Positions 8,440 to 17,764 of a DNA stretch of 23,600 nt are shown in pieces (positions within the stretch are counted from its first letter, which is position 1; each line of letters starts with the position of its first letter). Both the position numbers and the translations under genes were made by a program. Origin of the DNA: Chara braunii (Eukaryota; Streptophyta; Charophyceae; Charales; Characeae); NCBI GenBank assembly GCA_003427395.1, contig BFEA01000149.1:935964-959563 (forward strand). Reading direction: 5' to 3'. The notes under the pieces were generated by a model. It was not told the origin of the DNA and ran no database searches. It saw only the letters and a list, made by a program, of their open reading frames with translations.

Positions 8440-9480
8440 ATTTGTTATATGAGTGCCCATACGTTCGTCAGACATGTGAAGAACTGGTTGACCAAATGTT
8501 TTGTGCTTTCGATGTGCCGGTTAATGGGAGTAAAAAGGACAAAAAGGCCGCACTGCCCCAAATGAAGAAATTGTTGGAATAATTCGTTGACGTAAAAAAG
8601 AGAGATTAACCCAATTGAGATAAAACGTGGTAGTAAGCTTCCCAAGGGCCCCATCTATCGTATGTTTAAAAACAAACTCGATGAGCTATGCAAACAACTC
8701 GACGAGTCAATAGAGAAGGGTGTATTAAACCAAGCTCGTCGACATGGTGCACCGGTCCTATTCGTTCCAAAGAAAAAAATGTGATTTACGCATGTGTTGG
8801 CTATAGGGGGGGGGGACTCAATACGATTACGATTAAGATTAAGAATGTTGAACCGCTGCATATAATAGATGATCTGCTAGATAGAGAGCAGGGTTGCAAA
8901 TATTTTTCAAATTTTGATATGAAACCGAGGTACCAATCGGATAGGGGTACAACTCGAAAATCAGCATAAGACGGTTTTCGGGACACGATACGACCACTCT
9001 AAGTTTGTGGGCGTGCCGTTCGGCCTGACTAAAGCCCCTACTATCTTTCAACAATGCATTAATGATCTCGTTAAAAAATTATTAGATATGTTCGCAATTG
9101 TTTATTTTGACGATATCTTGATTTTCTGTTTTTACTTTGGAAGAACATCAACAACATTATCGCCTTGTTTTAAGACGAACTTGCGTAATGTCAAATTTAA
9201 CTCGAACCCAAAAAAGTGTAAGTGGGCTAAACGTCAAGTATTATACTTGAAACACGTGCTGAATGGACATGGGATTAGACCGGAAGATGCAGACATAACA
9301 ACAATTAAAGACAAACTGACTCTACATACGCTTACGGACTGCGTTCATTCTTAGGTTTCACTGACTATTACCGAAAGTTTGTACGAAATTTCATTGTTAT
9401 AGCTACATCGGTGCGTCGGTTGTTGAGGGAGGAGAATCTGCAAATGAAACAAGGACTGTACATGAGTTTTTAAGAGACCA
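8440..9480 (+). pseudogene. pol: Reverse transcriptase, element 2
   Basis: It lines up with element 1 along its length: LPQMKKLLE (parallel to DPTMAKLLEE), then KLPKGPIYRM, DELCKQLDESIEKG, APVLFVPKKK, IKNVEPLHIIDDLLDREQGCKYFS and a degraded first palm motif (NFDMK). VPFGLTKAPTIFQQCINDL follows, then the catalytic box YFDD at 9103-9114, which element 1 lacks, then KKCKWAKRQVLYL and the DYYRKFVRNF motif in another frame. At least three frame changes and several stops are present: a T-to-G-rich insertion of G near 8810, the end of frame 3 at 8969, and the end of frame 1 at 9354. It cannot make an active enzyme. Confidence 0.9.
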
Positions 9481-9965
9481 AATAAGTGTTTAAAAGAGTA
9501 TTCATCCCTTGAGATAATTGATCCATCGTTGCCATTTATAGTTACCACTGATGCAAGTTAATACGAGGTTGGAGTTGCACTCCAACAAAATGATGGTGAT
9601 AGGTATAGGCCCGTAAAGTTTGTCTACCTAGTGAGAGAGTCGTAGCCTCAACGTATGAGCGTGAGTTGTTTACTCTTAGAGAGTCACTGAATCACTGGTG
9701 ATAATTTCACATAGAACAAACATTTTAAAGTTTACTCTGACCATGAGACAATTCACTAGTTGAAAACCCTCACACCGATGTCACCTAAGTTAACTAGGTA
9801 GGCTGGTAAGATTGATCAGTTTTATCAGTTTGGTTTTGAATTTAGACAATAAAAAAAAAGCATGACGTAGTCGCTGATGTGTCGAGTCCGCGAGCAAACT
9901 TCTTTGGTGCCATAGGAACCTACCTTGATGCTGGTACCAATTTGCAAAAGAGGATTAATACCGCC
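9480..9965 (+). pseudogene. pol: RNase H remnant, element 2
   Basis: Motifs TTDAS (about 9546), RYRPVKF, YERE (about 9655), HFKVYSDHE (about 9720-9747) and a degraded VADVSS (about 9870) match the element 1 RNase H in order. Many stops interrupt them. The final ADALSR motif has become ADVSSP. The domain is recognisable only by comparison with element 1. Confidence 0.8.
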
Positions 9966-9992
9966 TACGTTGATGATCCAATATAAAGTAAG

Positions 9993-11010
9993 TTGGTCGA
10001 TAAGGTGCGGACAACACCGCACAAAGTTATGAATTATAGAGTGATTCAGGGGTTACTATTTGAGACAACCAACGTGCACGACAGATTGAGCATCTCGAAT
10101 AATGAAGAAATTCGCAGTCTAATCCTGGGGGAATGCCACGACATTGAGGGACATTTCGGTTGGAAAAAACCATGTCCCAATCATCTTCAATCGTATATGT
10201 GGGTTGGAATGAAGCACGATTGTATTGCTTACATCCAGGGCTGCAAGGTTTGTCATAGGAACAAGAGTTCATGCAGTCTCCCCTTTAAACCACCAGTACC
10301 TACCGCATTTTCCGTACCGCCTCTGGGTCAAATGAATATGGACCCGACGGGCAAACCGATTCATCTACCGCGTTAACGGCCGCAACAACCGGTAGGCATT
10401 GGTGGTTTAATTGTTGAAACCGGTAGGCATTGATGGTTTAATTGTTGAAACCGCTACTATCCCGTCTGTCCTGGAGACTCCATGTATGTAAATTTTATGG
10501 ATGCTCAAGTCAAGAGTAGAAATGACAGAAGTCAAGTGATAGTGATTGTAGATACATTCACTAAATTTGTTCTTTTTGTTCCACTTCCTGCAGAGGTGAA
10601 GACTGACTTGGTTGTCAAGGAGTTCTTCAATCATTGCGTCAAGGACTATTGACATCCCTTGATTATTGTGAGAGACAGGGACACACGGCTTACAGACGAG
10701 CGTTGACAACAACTAATGAAAATTTGTGGGTCGAAGTTGACTATGTCGTTAGGCCGACATCCCGAAACAAACGGACAAACCCGACAGATGAACAAATTGC
10801 TACAGCAAGTGCTGCACACCTATATTAGACCCGATCAGATAAATTGGGATGAGCATCTTCCCAAGGTGGCTAGTGCCTATGATAACTTTGTGCACCTAGC
10901 TACAACAATAACGCCTATGGAGTCCGCAACGACCTCTCGATTGTCAGAAACCCTGATCCGGTTCACGGATTGCCACCAGGGACAAGCGAGTTTGTTGTAC
11001 AATACGTGAA
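9993..11010 (+). pseudogene. pol: Integrase (HHCC finger and damaged DDE core), element 2
   Basis: 9993-10376 holds a clean HHCC finger (GECHDIEGHFGW … GCKVCHRNK). The core follows in other frames after a 31-bp duplication. The first catalytic Asp is replaced by Asn (YVNFMDAQVK, near 10488, versus IDFMD in element 1). The second Asp survives (VRDRDTRLT). The catalytic Glu is replaced by Arg (RHPETNGQTRQMN, near 10780). Stops occur at 10375 and near 10650. With two of three metal-binding residues gone, the core would be dead even without the frameshifts. Confidence 0.9.
10389..10450 (+). repeat. 31-bp tandem duplication inside integrase, element 2
   Basis: The units 10389-10419 and 10420-10450 (CCGGTAGGCATTGGTGGTTT…) differ at one base. 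The period is not a multiple of three, so the duplication itself shifts the frame. Element 1 has no counterpart here. Confidence 0.92.
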
Positions 11011-11059
11011 AAGACTTACAAAATATGTTAGAAAGAATATAACAAAGGCCCAACACTGA

Positions 11060-11575
11060 ATGATTGAACAAGCAAATAAGCATCGCAAACCTTCACAGTT
11101 TGCTGTACGTGACTTAGTTCGGGTAAAATCAAAAGAATTTCTCCCAGAGGAGAATATATCAGAGAAATTATTACTTGCATATAAAGGACCGTGGCAGATT
11201 CTTGATGTCATTGGTGATGTAGATGGACCTTCCTATGTAGTTGGTTTTCCACCGCATCTACATACTTATCCGGTTCTCCATGCCTCTAAGTTGCTTCCCT
11301 TTGTGCCTAACGATCAATTTTCATCAAGAAGATCTATGATACCTCCAAACATGGATGACAAGTACGACGTAGACTACATAGTTGCAGAAAATGTCTACAG
11401 GTCAGGACTCACAGGGAGGCCCCAGCGACAGTACAAAGTCAAATTTGCTTACCAAGAGCCTACAGAAGATCGCTGGATTACGAGAGACGAGTTAATAGAG
11501 AGAGCCCGGCATATAGTATCCTATTATGAAAGGGCTCGTAGAGGCGTCAACATAGTAGATTGGCAAAGTTTATAA
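11060..11575 (+). pseudogene. pol: Integrase C-terminal domain and chromodomain-like tail, element 2
   Basis: This is the longest well-preserved pol segment of element 2 (171 codons, uninterrupted). Motifs are RDLVRVKSKEF, YKGPWQILDV, HLHTYPVLHASKLLPF, then the tail YDVDYIVAENVY … QYKVKFAYQEPTEDRW and a basic end (ERARRGVN). It aligns residue by residue with 3470-3969 of element 1, but here the integrase C-terminus and tail are still in one frame. The ORF ends 27 bp before the polypurine tract. The chromodomain call is by pattern, as for element 1. Confidence 0.88.
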
Positions 11576-11604
11576 CTTTCTCGAAGGACCTCGAAATCAG
11601 GCCG

Positions 11605-11618
11605 CAGAGAGTGAAAGG
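11605..11618 (+). other. Polypurine tract, element 2
   Basis: GAGAGTGAAAGG lies immediately before the first base shared with the 5' LTR (11619). It corresponds to the tract at 4003-4015. Confidence 0.75.
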
Positions 11619-12094
11619 CTTTTCAATTTGCACACCCCAACTTCTAGTTTCAGGGTCAATGTCCCCCCCCAAAAAAAAAGACCGAACAGGCCGAAACAGA
11701 AAAAGATCGTCCCCACAGGCCACACAGGTAAAAACGCAACCGGTACCTGACTTCAAAGTCAAGCCCCACAGTCCAAATACAACATCACTCCAAGAAAAGT
11801 CTGGAAGGTACCGAGCCTCCACAATTCCAAAGGCAAACAGCCCACAGGTGACCGGTACCAGTCAAAAACAATCAGGCACAGGCCAAGCCAAGCAAAGACC
11901 AAGCTAAGCGATGGCCCAGTCCAATCAACACAAAAGCCTGGCTCAACTCCATTCAAACAAATGGTTCACTCGTGAGAAGGTGGAAGCGCTATTGGCTACT
12001 CGTGCACTATCGCCTGTTGACTGAGCGCAAGGGAGCCCTGCTGGGCTGCGCTAAGCTGTGGAAGACAGGGGCGGACATAGCCGCAGTAGTTGTC

Positions 12095-12133
<39 letters not shown>

Positions 12134-12520
12134 CACAATTAGGAAGGCAAATGTATCCAGGGTACGATCCCCATAGTAGAAGAGAGGTTGAGAATTCAAG
12201 AGAGAGAGAGAGAGAGAGAGGGAGACAGTAAGGTTGTGTGATACAAGCGAAAAGAGAAAGACACAGAGAGGGAGAGAAGAGAGAGAAAGAGGTACATGAG
12301 GAATGGACCAAGTTACATACTGGATTGAAGCTGCTGGCTATTTCGCTGAGCAGTGTATGACTCGAACTCTAAATTTGTATAATACCGTTAATACGATCAT
12401 TCATTGAAGTTTTCTAAGCTGAGCTAATCTGGTCTCGCCATCTCTGGACTTCGATGTGATTTTCTGTGTAAACTCTCACTGTGCATATGATCGGGGTGTG
12501 AATCCAAGCGGTTCATTGCA
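11619..12520 (+). repeat. 3' LTR of element 2
   Basis: Direct repeat of 5765-6611. It is about 55 bp longer, mostly because of an expanded (GTA)n run at 12095-12132 and a longer GA run at 12199-12220. It ends at TTCATTGCA (12512-12520), matching TTTATTGCA at the end of the 5' copy. Confidence 0.9.
12095..12132 (+). repeat. (GTA)n microsatellite inside the 3' LTR
   Basis: About 12 uninterrupted GTA units. The 5' LTR has only GGTGGTAGTAGCGGTAGAG at the same place, so the run expanded after insertion. Confidence 0.93.
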
Positions 12521-13258
12521 CAACGGAAGGACTGCTGGTTACTGGCGGGGCCATGGGAACATCAAATGATGTGAAAAGAAAATGGGGGGATACAAAAATA
12601 GAGAAAGAAAGAAAGAAAGACGAAGTTGCAAGAGCATTGACAATCCCCTGAAAATACTCGCACCACGTACGGACACAAAGACCTCTCTCACAGGCAGATC
12701 CATTGAACATTTTAACCGAAAATGGAGAAAAAGCAGAAAATGACAAAGAAGGATGTGTACTTTAGGTGAATGCATCTAGTCAGCATGACGATCAGATACA
12801 TCCACAAGCAACAAAAAGGACACAATGGAGAGTGAGAGGGTCATCTTGACCACCAGAAAAGCTCTATAAGACTCATTACAGGCTACCTTCTTCCCCCGAA
12901 TACAGCACACCCTCATCATGACCGTATCAGACCAGAACAATAGCTCGTATGCATTCATGTGACCTCACTCCACTACTACATGTTCAAACTGTTTCTAGAC
13001 TGTTCCTCGTCCCGCTACATTCGGACTCACGAAACTTCCCCAACGTATCAAGACCACGCCGGGATCTGGACACATTCAGAATGTTATGTAGTGGAGCGAG
13101 GTCCACGATCGTGGCGCGTTGTGTCCAACGGGAAACTGAAGTACATACAAGCCCCCGCAAATCTTGACGATCACACGAGAGAACGCTTCCAGAAAAAAAA
13201 GTCCTGCTGTGAATATGCTTTACAAGTGCACACCAGCTAGCACCTACGAGTCGAGTCT
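12521..13258. other. Region without recognised genes
   Basis: Short open frames exist on both strands, but none shows a known motif. The only structure I can support is the stretch 12870-12958, which recurs in inverted orientation at 23155-23235. A (GAAA)4 run lies at 12604-12620. Confidence 0.5.
12873..12958 (-). repeat. Dispersed repeat, copy A
   Basis: Read on the minus strand, GCATACGAGCTATTGTTCTG… matches GTATACAAGCTCTCTTTCTG… at 23166 onward, then GATACGGTCAT / GATACAGTCAT and TTCGGGGGAAGAAGGTAG / ATCCGGGGAAGACGGTAG. Both copies read FW.DTV in one frame, so the source may have been coding. I do not recognise the protein. Confidence 0.65.
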
Positions 13259-13374
13259 GAGCTACGGGGCTCGTTGCACCAGTTGCCACATGCCAACATT
13301 TTGAAAGTTATGGAGGTCCAGATGCATTTAAAATGTTGGTGTTTGGCGAGTGGTGCAGCGAGCCCCTAAGGCTC
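13259..13374 (+). repeat. Long RNA-style hairpin (37-bp stem, 27-nt loop)
   Basis: Arms 13266-13302 and 13330-13366 pair over all 37 positions with no gaps: 31 Watson-Crick pairs, four G:U pairs if transcribed from the + strand, and two mismatches. Three more pairs extend into the loop, and a bulged extension reaches 13259/13374. It could be a palindromic MITE remnant or a small-RNA precursor. Confidence 0.8.
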
Positions 13375-13483
13375 GCATCTTGCAACTGAGGCCAGAATCA
13401 CTCACACACATGACTTTCCCAGATTCCTCTCTCCATACTCTCCATAACCACAACCAGATTCATCGCGTTCTGTAGTTGGAAAG

Positions 13484-13518
<35 letters not shown>

Positions 13519-13539
13519 CCTAAAAAAAAAAAAAAAAAA
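13484..13539 (+). repeat. Poly-A tracts
   Basis: A33 (13484-13516), CCCCT, then A18 (13522-13539). This is a likely tail of a plus-strand retroposed sequence ending here, but the body to the left shows no recognisable element. Confidence 0.8.
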
Positions 13540-13560
13540 GCCCTATCCCTGCTGCTGCTG

Positions 13561-13884
13561 CACAAATATCTCCTACTCTACCTATTCTACTCCTTCTCTG
13601 GCCACCAACAAAGAACCAGTCTGCCTTCTGCAGAGATCAGCGCCAGTCGCTCGTTCAGACACCAAGTAATACAGAACGAGGTGAATCCGGAGTTTCGCTT
13701 GCCTCGTGTGACCTTTCGAGACCAATCTGCTCTGATTGCTGCAGCCAGAAGGCCTCGAAACATCACTTCCGCTTTCTTTTCAGGCAGCTCCTCCCTTTGG
13801 AATCTCCTCCCGTTCCTGTCCAGTCAAATTACCCACAGCATCACCGCTCTTCCTACTTGGGTGCGACACATCCCCATCCCCCTT
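13561..13884 (+). pseudogene. Non-LTR retrotransposon polymerase, C-terminal fragment (+ strand)
   Basis: Frame 1 is open from before 13561 and reads NEVNPEFRLPRVTFRD … SAFFSGSSSLWNLLPFLSS. The pattern RLPR-x-T, a small hydrophobic/Ser run and LWN-LP is the usual extreme C-terminus of LINE reverse transcriptase proteins (CR1/Jockey/RTE-like). The beginning of the protein, including the RT core, is missing. The similarity to known LINE tails stops near 13880, just before a second LINE fragment on the opposite strand. Assignment is by motif memory, hence moderate confidence. Confidence 0.5.
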
Positions 13885-13890
13885 TTTGCG

Positions 13891-14958
13891 CTTTTATATC
13901 CATCCCTGCGGCAGTCCTCCCTGCAGTACCCATCTCTGCCGACGTACCAGGTCAGACCTCCCTGCAAACCTCCTCCAATGAATCAGATGTTCCCACCACA
14001 TCCACCACTTCCTGGACCTGGGGCAGTCCCACCACAAGTGGCTCATTGATTCCTGAGCCGCTTGAGCCGCTTCACATCTGTCACAGGTCCCATTCACTTC
14101 CATTCCTTCGCCGACGAGCCATTTGGACGTGGGAACCGAGAGGTGTGACTGAATCCAGAGAAGGGAAGCCAGCTTGTGAGAGGGGATGCTCTGAAGCTAA
14201 GACCACAGCTTCAAGGATTCCAACTCCGATGGTGGGGTTACAATAGGGACTTCCTCGGACAAGCGAGCTGCGAGCTTTTTATGTATTGGACCCGATTGGG
14301 TTCGCTGCCTGAGTACCAATTTATTAGCATCGAGCTTCTCCAAGGCTGTGACCAGCTCATCATCCTCCACGTGCCATGCCCAGACTTCTGAGTCAATTCT
14401 CAGGTGTTTGAGGGGGGTCCCGTTCGCAACTAAGCACGGGATCATCGGGAGGTCATCCTCTGCAGGAGCAGGAGCCTTCAACCTTACCTGGACTTCCTTC
14501 AGTCCGCTGAGACCATAGCGCAGCTGCATCCCATATCTCCCGAGAATTGGCGGGTTTGGCGGCCCTCTCTGATAGGTTTCCAACCAGCACTTTCCTGTCC
14601 GTCCAGCTCTCCAACCTGCAGTACCATACCATCCTGGTTCCCCATTATCCCATTCGCACCAGGTGTCAGGTTGGTCCATTCCCGGTGGGCCAAGTCAGAG
14701 CTTCCAATCCTCAGGGATTGCTTCGATGAGAGCCTCTCTTCTTTCCTCCTGTTGCGGCAATTGACGTCGGATCCCTTTAATTTGCGTCGGCGATTTCCAG
14801 CCGTCGCCGTCTTCGTCCCACAGGTCTTCGATTGTGGAGATTCCCTTTTGTAGCCTGTGGCACATCCTTTCTGGTGAGCCAGGCACACTCGGTTCCGGTT
14901 GGCGGTCTCGGTAGGCTGCATGGGTGGGCGGGTCGGAGAGTGTCAGGATACTGGACAA
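13891..14958 (-). pseudogene. Non-LTR retrotransposon C-terminal region with CCHC zinc finger (zf-RVT type)
   Basis: Three segments on the minus strand share one frame, broken by stops at 14692-14694 (TGA) and 14194-14196 (TAG). The first carries GISTIEDLWDEDGDGWKS … ALIEAIPEDW, a pattern found after the RT domain of LINE-type polymerases. The last carries the zinc finger CDRC-x11-SHLWWDC (C-x2-C … H-x4-C, 14082-14020), followed by a Trp-rich stretch. Together these mark the RT-linked zf-RVT module. No RT catalytic core (YxDD) is visible upstream, so the copy is 5' truncated near 14960, as is usual for LINEs. The natural stop is at 13891-13893. Confidence 0.72.
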
Positions 14959-15080
14959 TGGAACAAGGTTCTTCCTGATCGCGATAGACTGCGAGTAGGT
15001 CTGTGACTTAGCGGTAGGCTGGAGTAGGAGGAAATTGGCTCGAGCAAGCTAAGGTAGTAGAGGTAGAGTTGGTTAAGGGC

Positions 15081-15148
15081 TGACAGTAGAACATGGCATT
15101 GAGATATTGAAGATAAAAGGACTCTCTCGATGTCATGTTCTACTGTCA
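15081..15148 (+). repeat. Near-perfect 24-bp hairpin with 20-nt loop
   Basis: 15081-15104 (TGACAGTAGAACATGGCATT…) pairs with 15125-15148 over 24 positions without mismatch: 22 Watson-Crick pairs and two G:U pairs on the + strand. It lies just outside the LINE fragment. Confidence 0.85.
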
Positions 15149-15280
15149 TTTCTAAAAATTCAACTTCAATTCCTTTTCCCGACAGTTAATATGCGCTCCC
15201 TAACACAGCAAGTCACCGGAAAGCAAAGCAGAGCACACTGCTTTCTCTTCCTTGTCCTTCCTTTATTAGGTCTGTGCTGA

Positions 15281-15309
15281 GGGAGGGGNGGGGGGGGGNG
15301 GGGGGGGGG
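15281..15309 (+). repeat. G-tract with two undetermined bases
   Basis: An almost pure G run with N at 15289 and 15299. Length and sequence are unreliable. It would form a G-quadruplex as written. Confidence 0.8.
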
Positions 15310-15369
15310 AGGCTGTGCTGTGTCATGCTGCAAGTGTACCGTTGGGAAAGGAGACAACTGTTACGTTTG

Positions 15370-16150
15370 CTGTGTTTTGAAGGGGCATGCACACAAATGA
15401 CAAATGACGCACAAAAGCCGCAGACACCTAAGAGCACAGCAAAGCTGTATCTCAAAGGCACTGCAGTTCATTCTGCTGTGTTAAAAAAGACTACACAGCA
15501 CAGCACAGCACAGCACAGCACAGCACAGCACAGCATGGCATAGAATAGTATTTGAGGCAATTTTCAGTCTCGGTACAGCTACAATGACCTTGCGTTGTAT
15601 TTGGGTGAAGATGGTACGTTCTCTGCTGTGTTGTGCTGGGCCGAGCTCTGCAGCATCTTGTTTCGAAGGCGCAGGCATGCAAAAGACAATGAAGATGATC
15701 AGGTCTCTCTGTCCATCAGCATTATAGTTTTGTCTCACAGGCGCATGCAAACAAATGACAATGACGCACAAAATCACAAAAAAAACGCAGAAACCTAAAC
15801 AGTGCAGGCATGCAAATGACAATAACGATCATTAGGTCTCTCTGTCTGCATCTTCGTCTCAAAAGGGCATGCACGAAACGACAATGACACACAAAAGCGC
15901 GAAAGGGCAAGAGCCACAGAAATCTAAATGCTGCAGGCATTCAAATTGACAATGAAGATCATTAGCTCTCCCTGTCCATCGGCATTACATCTTCCTATGG
16001 AAGGGGCATGCACGCAAACGACAACGAAGATCATTAGGTCTGTCTGTTCATCGGCATTACATCTTCGTCTCGAAGCGGCGCGCATGCAAATGACAATGAT
16101 GCAGACAGCGATGCACAAAAGCACAAAAGTGCAAAAGCCCCTGAAGTCTA
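15370..16150 (+). repeat. Complex minisatellite, two alternating sub-units (~65 + ~65 bp)
   Basis: Sub-unit A (GGCATGCAAATGACAATGAAGATCATTAGGTCTCTCTGTCC… CATCTTCGTCTC) starts near 15672, 15804, 15933 and 16001. Sub-unit B (GGCATGCA..AAACGACAATGACGCACAAAAGCGC… CTAAA.TGCA) starts near 15384, 15741, 15863 and 16079. The order is mostly A-B, giving a period of about 130 bp, with one A-A junction near 16000. All units begin with GCATGC. No reading frame is conserved across units, so I do not think it is coding. Confidence 0.82.
15493..15534 (+). repeat. (CACAG)n pentanucleotide microsatellite
   Basis: About eight CACAG units in a row. Related TGCTGTG words lie on both sides (15313, 15623). Confidence 0.95.
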
Positions 16151-16333
16151 ACGGACATCCCAGAAGCCGAAAAAGGATTCCCCTTGTTATAGCTTATTCC
16201 GCCGAACACAACTTCCTATATCCCGGCCAAATACAATCACGATGACAGGGAGTTATGTTCCGAGGAATGAATAAGGACCATGTTCTGATTCTGGAGAGTT
16301 GACTTACCTTTGAATCCTTTCTTGTTTCTACTC

Positions 16334-16376
16334 TCTTCTTCTTCTTCTTCTTCTTCTTCTTCTTCTTCTTCTTCTT
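16334..16376 (+). repeat. (CTT)n microsatellite
   Basis: About 14 uninterrupted CTT units. Confidence 0.95.
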
Positions 16377-16439
16377 TCCTCCTTCCTTACTTTTTCCATC
16401 TCTCTTTGTCCAAAGGCCAAAGCGGTTGAGGTATCACCA

Positions 16440-17200
<761 letters not shown>

Positions 17201-17240
17201 ACATATAATTTTTACAAGTACACCCACGTGGCAACGACTG

Positions 17241-17262
17241 ACACCCACCCACCCACCCACCA
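17241..17262 (+). repeat. (ACCC)n microsatellite
   Basis: About five ACCC units (ACACCCACCCACCCACCCAC). Confidence 0.9.
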
Positions 17263-17395
17263 ACCAATGACACACTCGTGCCTTCCTCCTCTCCCTCCTT
17301 GTTGGTGACTTAACTCAAGACACAGAAGAGTTTAGACACAACAGACAAGCAGCACTCCATATAGGCAAGAACAGGACAACAGGGTCTTGCCGCAA

Positions 17396-17540
17396 GGCAC
17401 ACGAAACGAAAACGAAAACGAAACGAGTGCATCTGCCCACCAAAGGTGGCAAAATACACTCGTTACTATTTATAGCAACCCGATGAACCTGGTCATTTTC
17501 TGGGGGAAGATACGTTCGTTTCGTTTTTCGTCTCGTGCGC
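17396..17540 (+). repeat. Inverted repeat of CGAAA-rich arms with nested hairpin
   Basis: The left arm 17396-17423 (CACACGAAACGAAAACGAAA) is an imperfect inverted match of 17513-17540 (CGTTTCGTTTTTCGTCTCGTG). Next to the left arm sits a nested hairpin 17424-17462: CGAGTG/CACTCG enclosing CCACC-AAA-GGTGG. Confidence 0.65.
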
Positions 17541-17764
17541 CCTGCGCCAACGCCCAATAGCCATCAGGATGCAACAGACGAGAAATTTATACAATACGAT
17601 AAAAGTTCATAAAACTACATTCACAACAAATTAGCTATCACGTGAGGAAATGACGACCTCTGGAATAAGACGCATATGCTCCTTTTGCCTCCCGCCGCGT
17701 GCCACCGGTTTGCCGTCGCATGCTACAATCTGCGATCAACGCTCACTTCCTCTGGAATTTTTGT

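Larger units (their letters stand above)
5765..12520 (+). mobile_element. Ty3/gypsy LTR retrotransposon, element 2 (both LTRs present, decayed)
   Basis: Two long direct repeats (5765-6611 and 11619-12520) flank a primer-binding-site candidate, a gag-like region, RT, RNase H, integrase and a polypurine tract, in that order. Pol motifs match those of element 1 throughout, so both belong to one family, but the reading frames are broken many times. I could not find a protease active site. No convincing target-site duplication is visible: the bases before 5765 are ACAAAAAAA and those after 12520 are CAACGG. The LTR termini (CTTTTC…TTGCA) are not the classic TG…CA, so each end may be off by a few bases. 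Confidence 0.93.

Noticed and set aside
12949-13289. Overlapping open frames on both strands between the element 2 LTR and the hairpin
   Set aside because: About 70-100 codons each, no motif, no consistent frame, and one overlaps the hairpin arm.
13510-13550. Telomere-like words CCCCTAAAA and CCCTA between A-runs
   Set aside because: Only single copies, no tandem TTAGGG-type array.
13797-14246. Plus-strand 149-codon open frame rich in Pro and Ser
   Set aside because: It is antisense to the zinc-finger LINE fragment, which has recognisable motifs on the minus strand.
15213-15822. Cys-rich minus-strand frames (LCCAVLCCAV)
   Set aside because: They translate the CACAG microsatellite and the minisatellite. 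Not a cysteine-rich protein.
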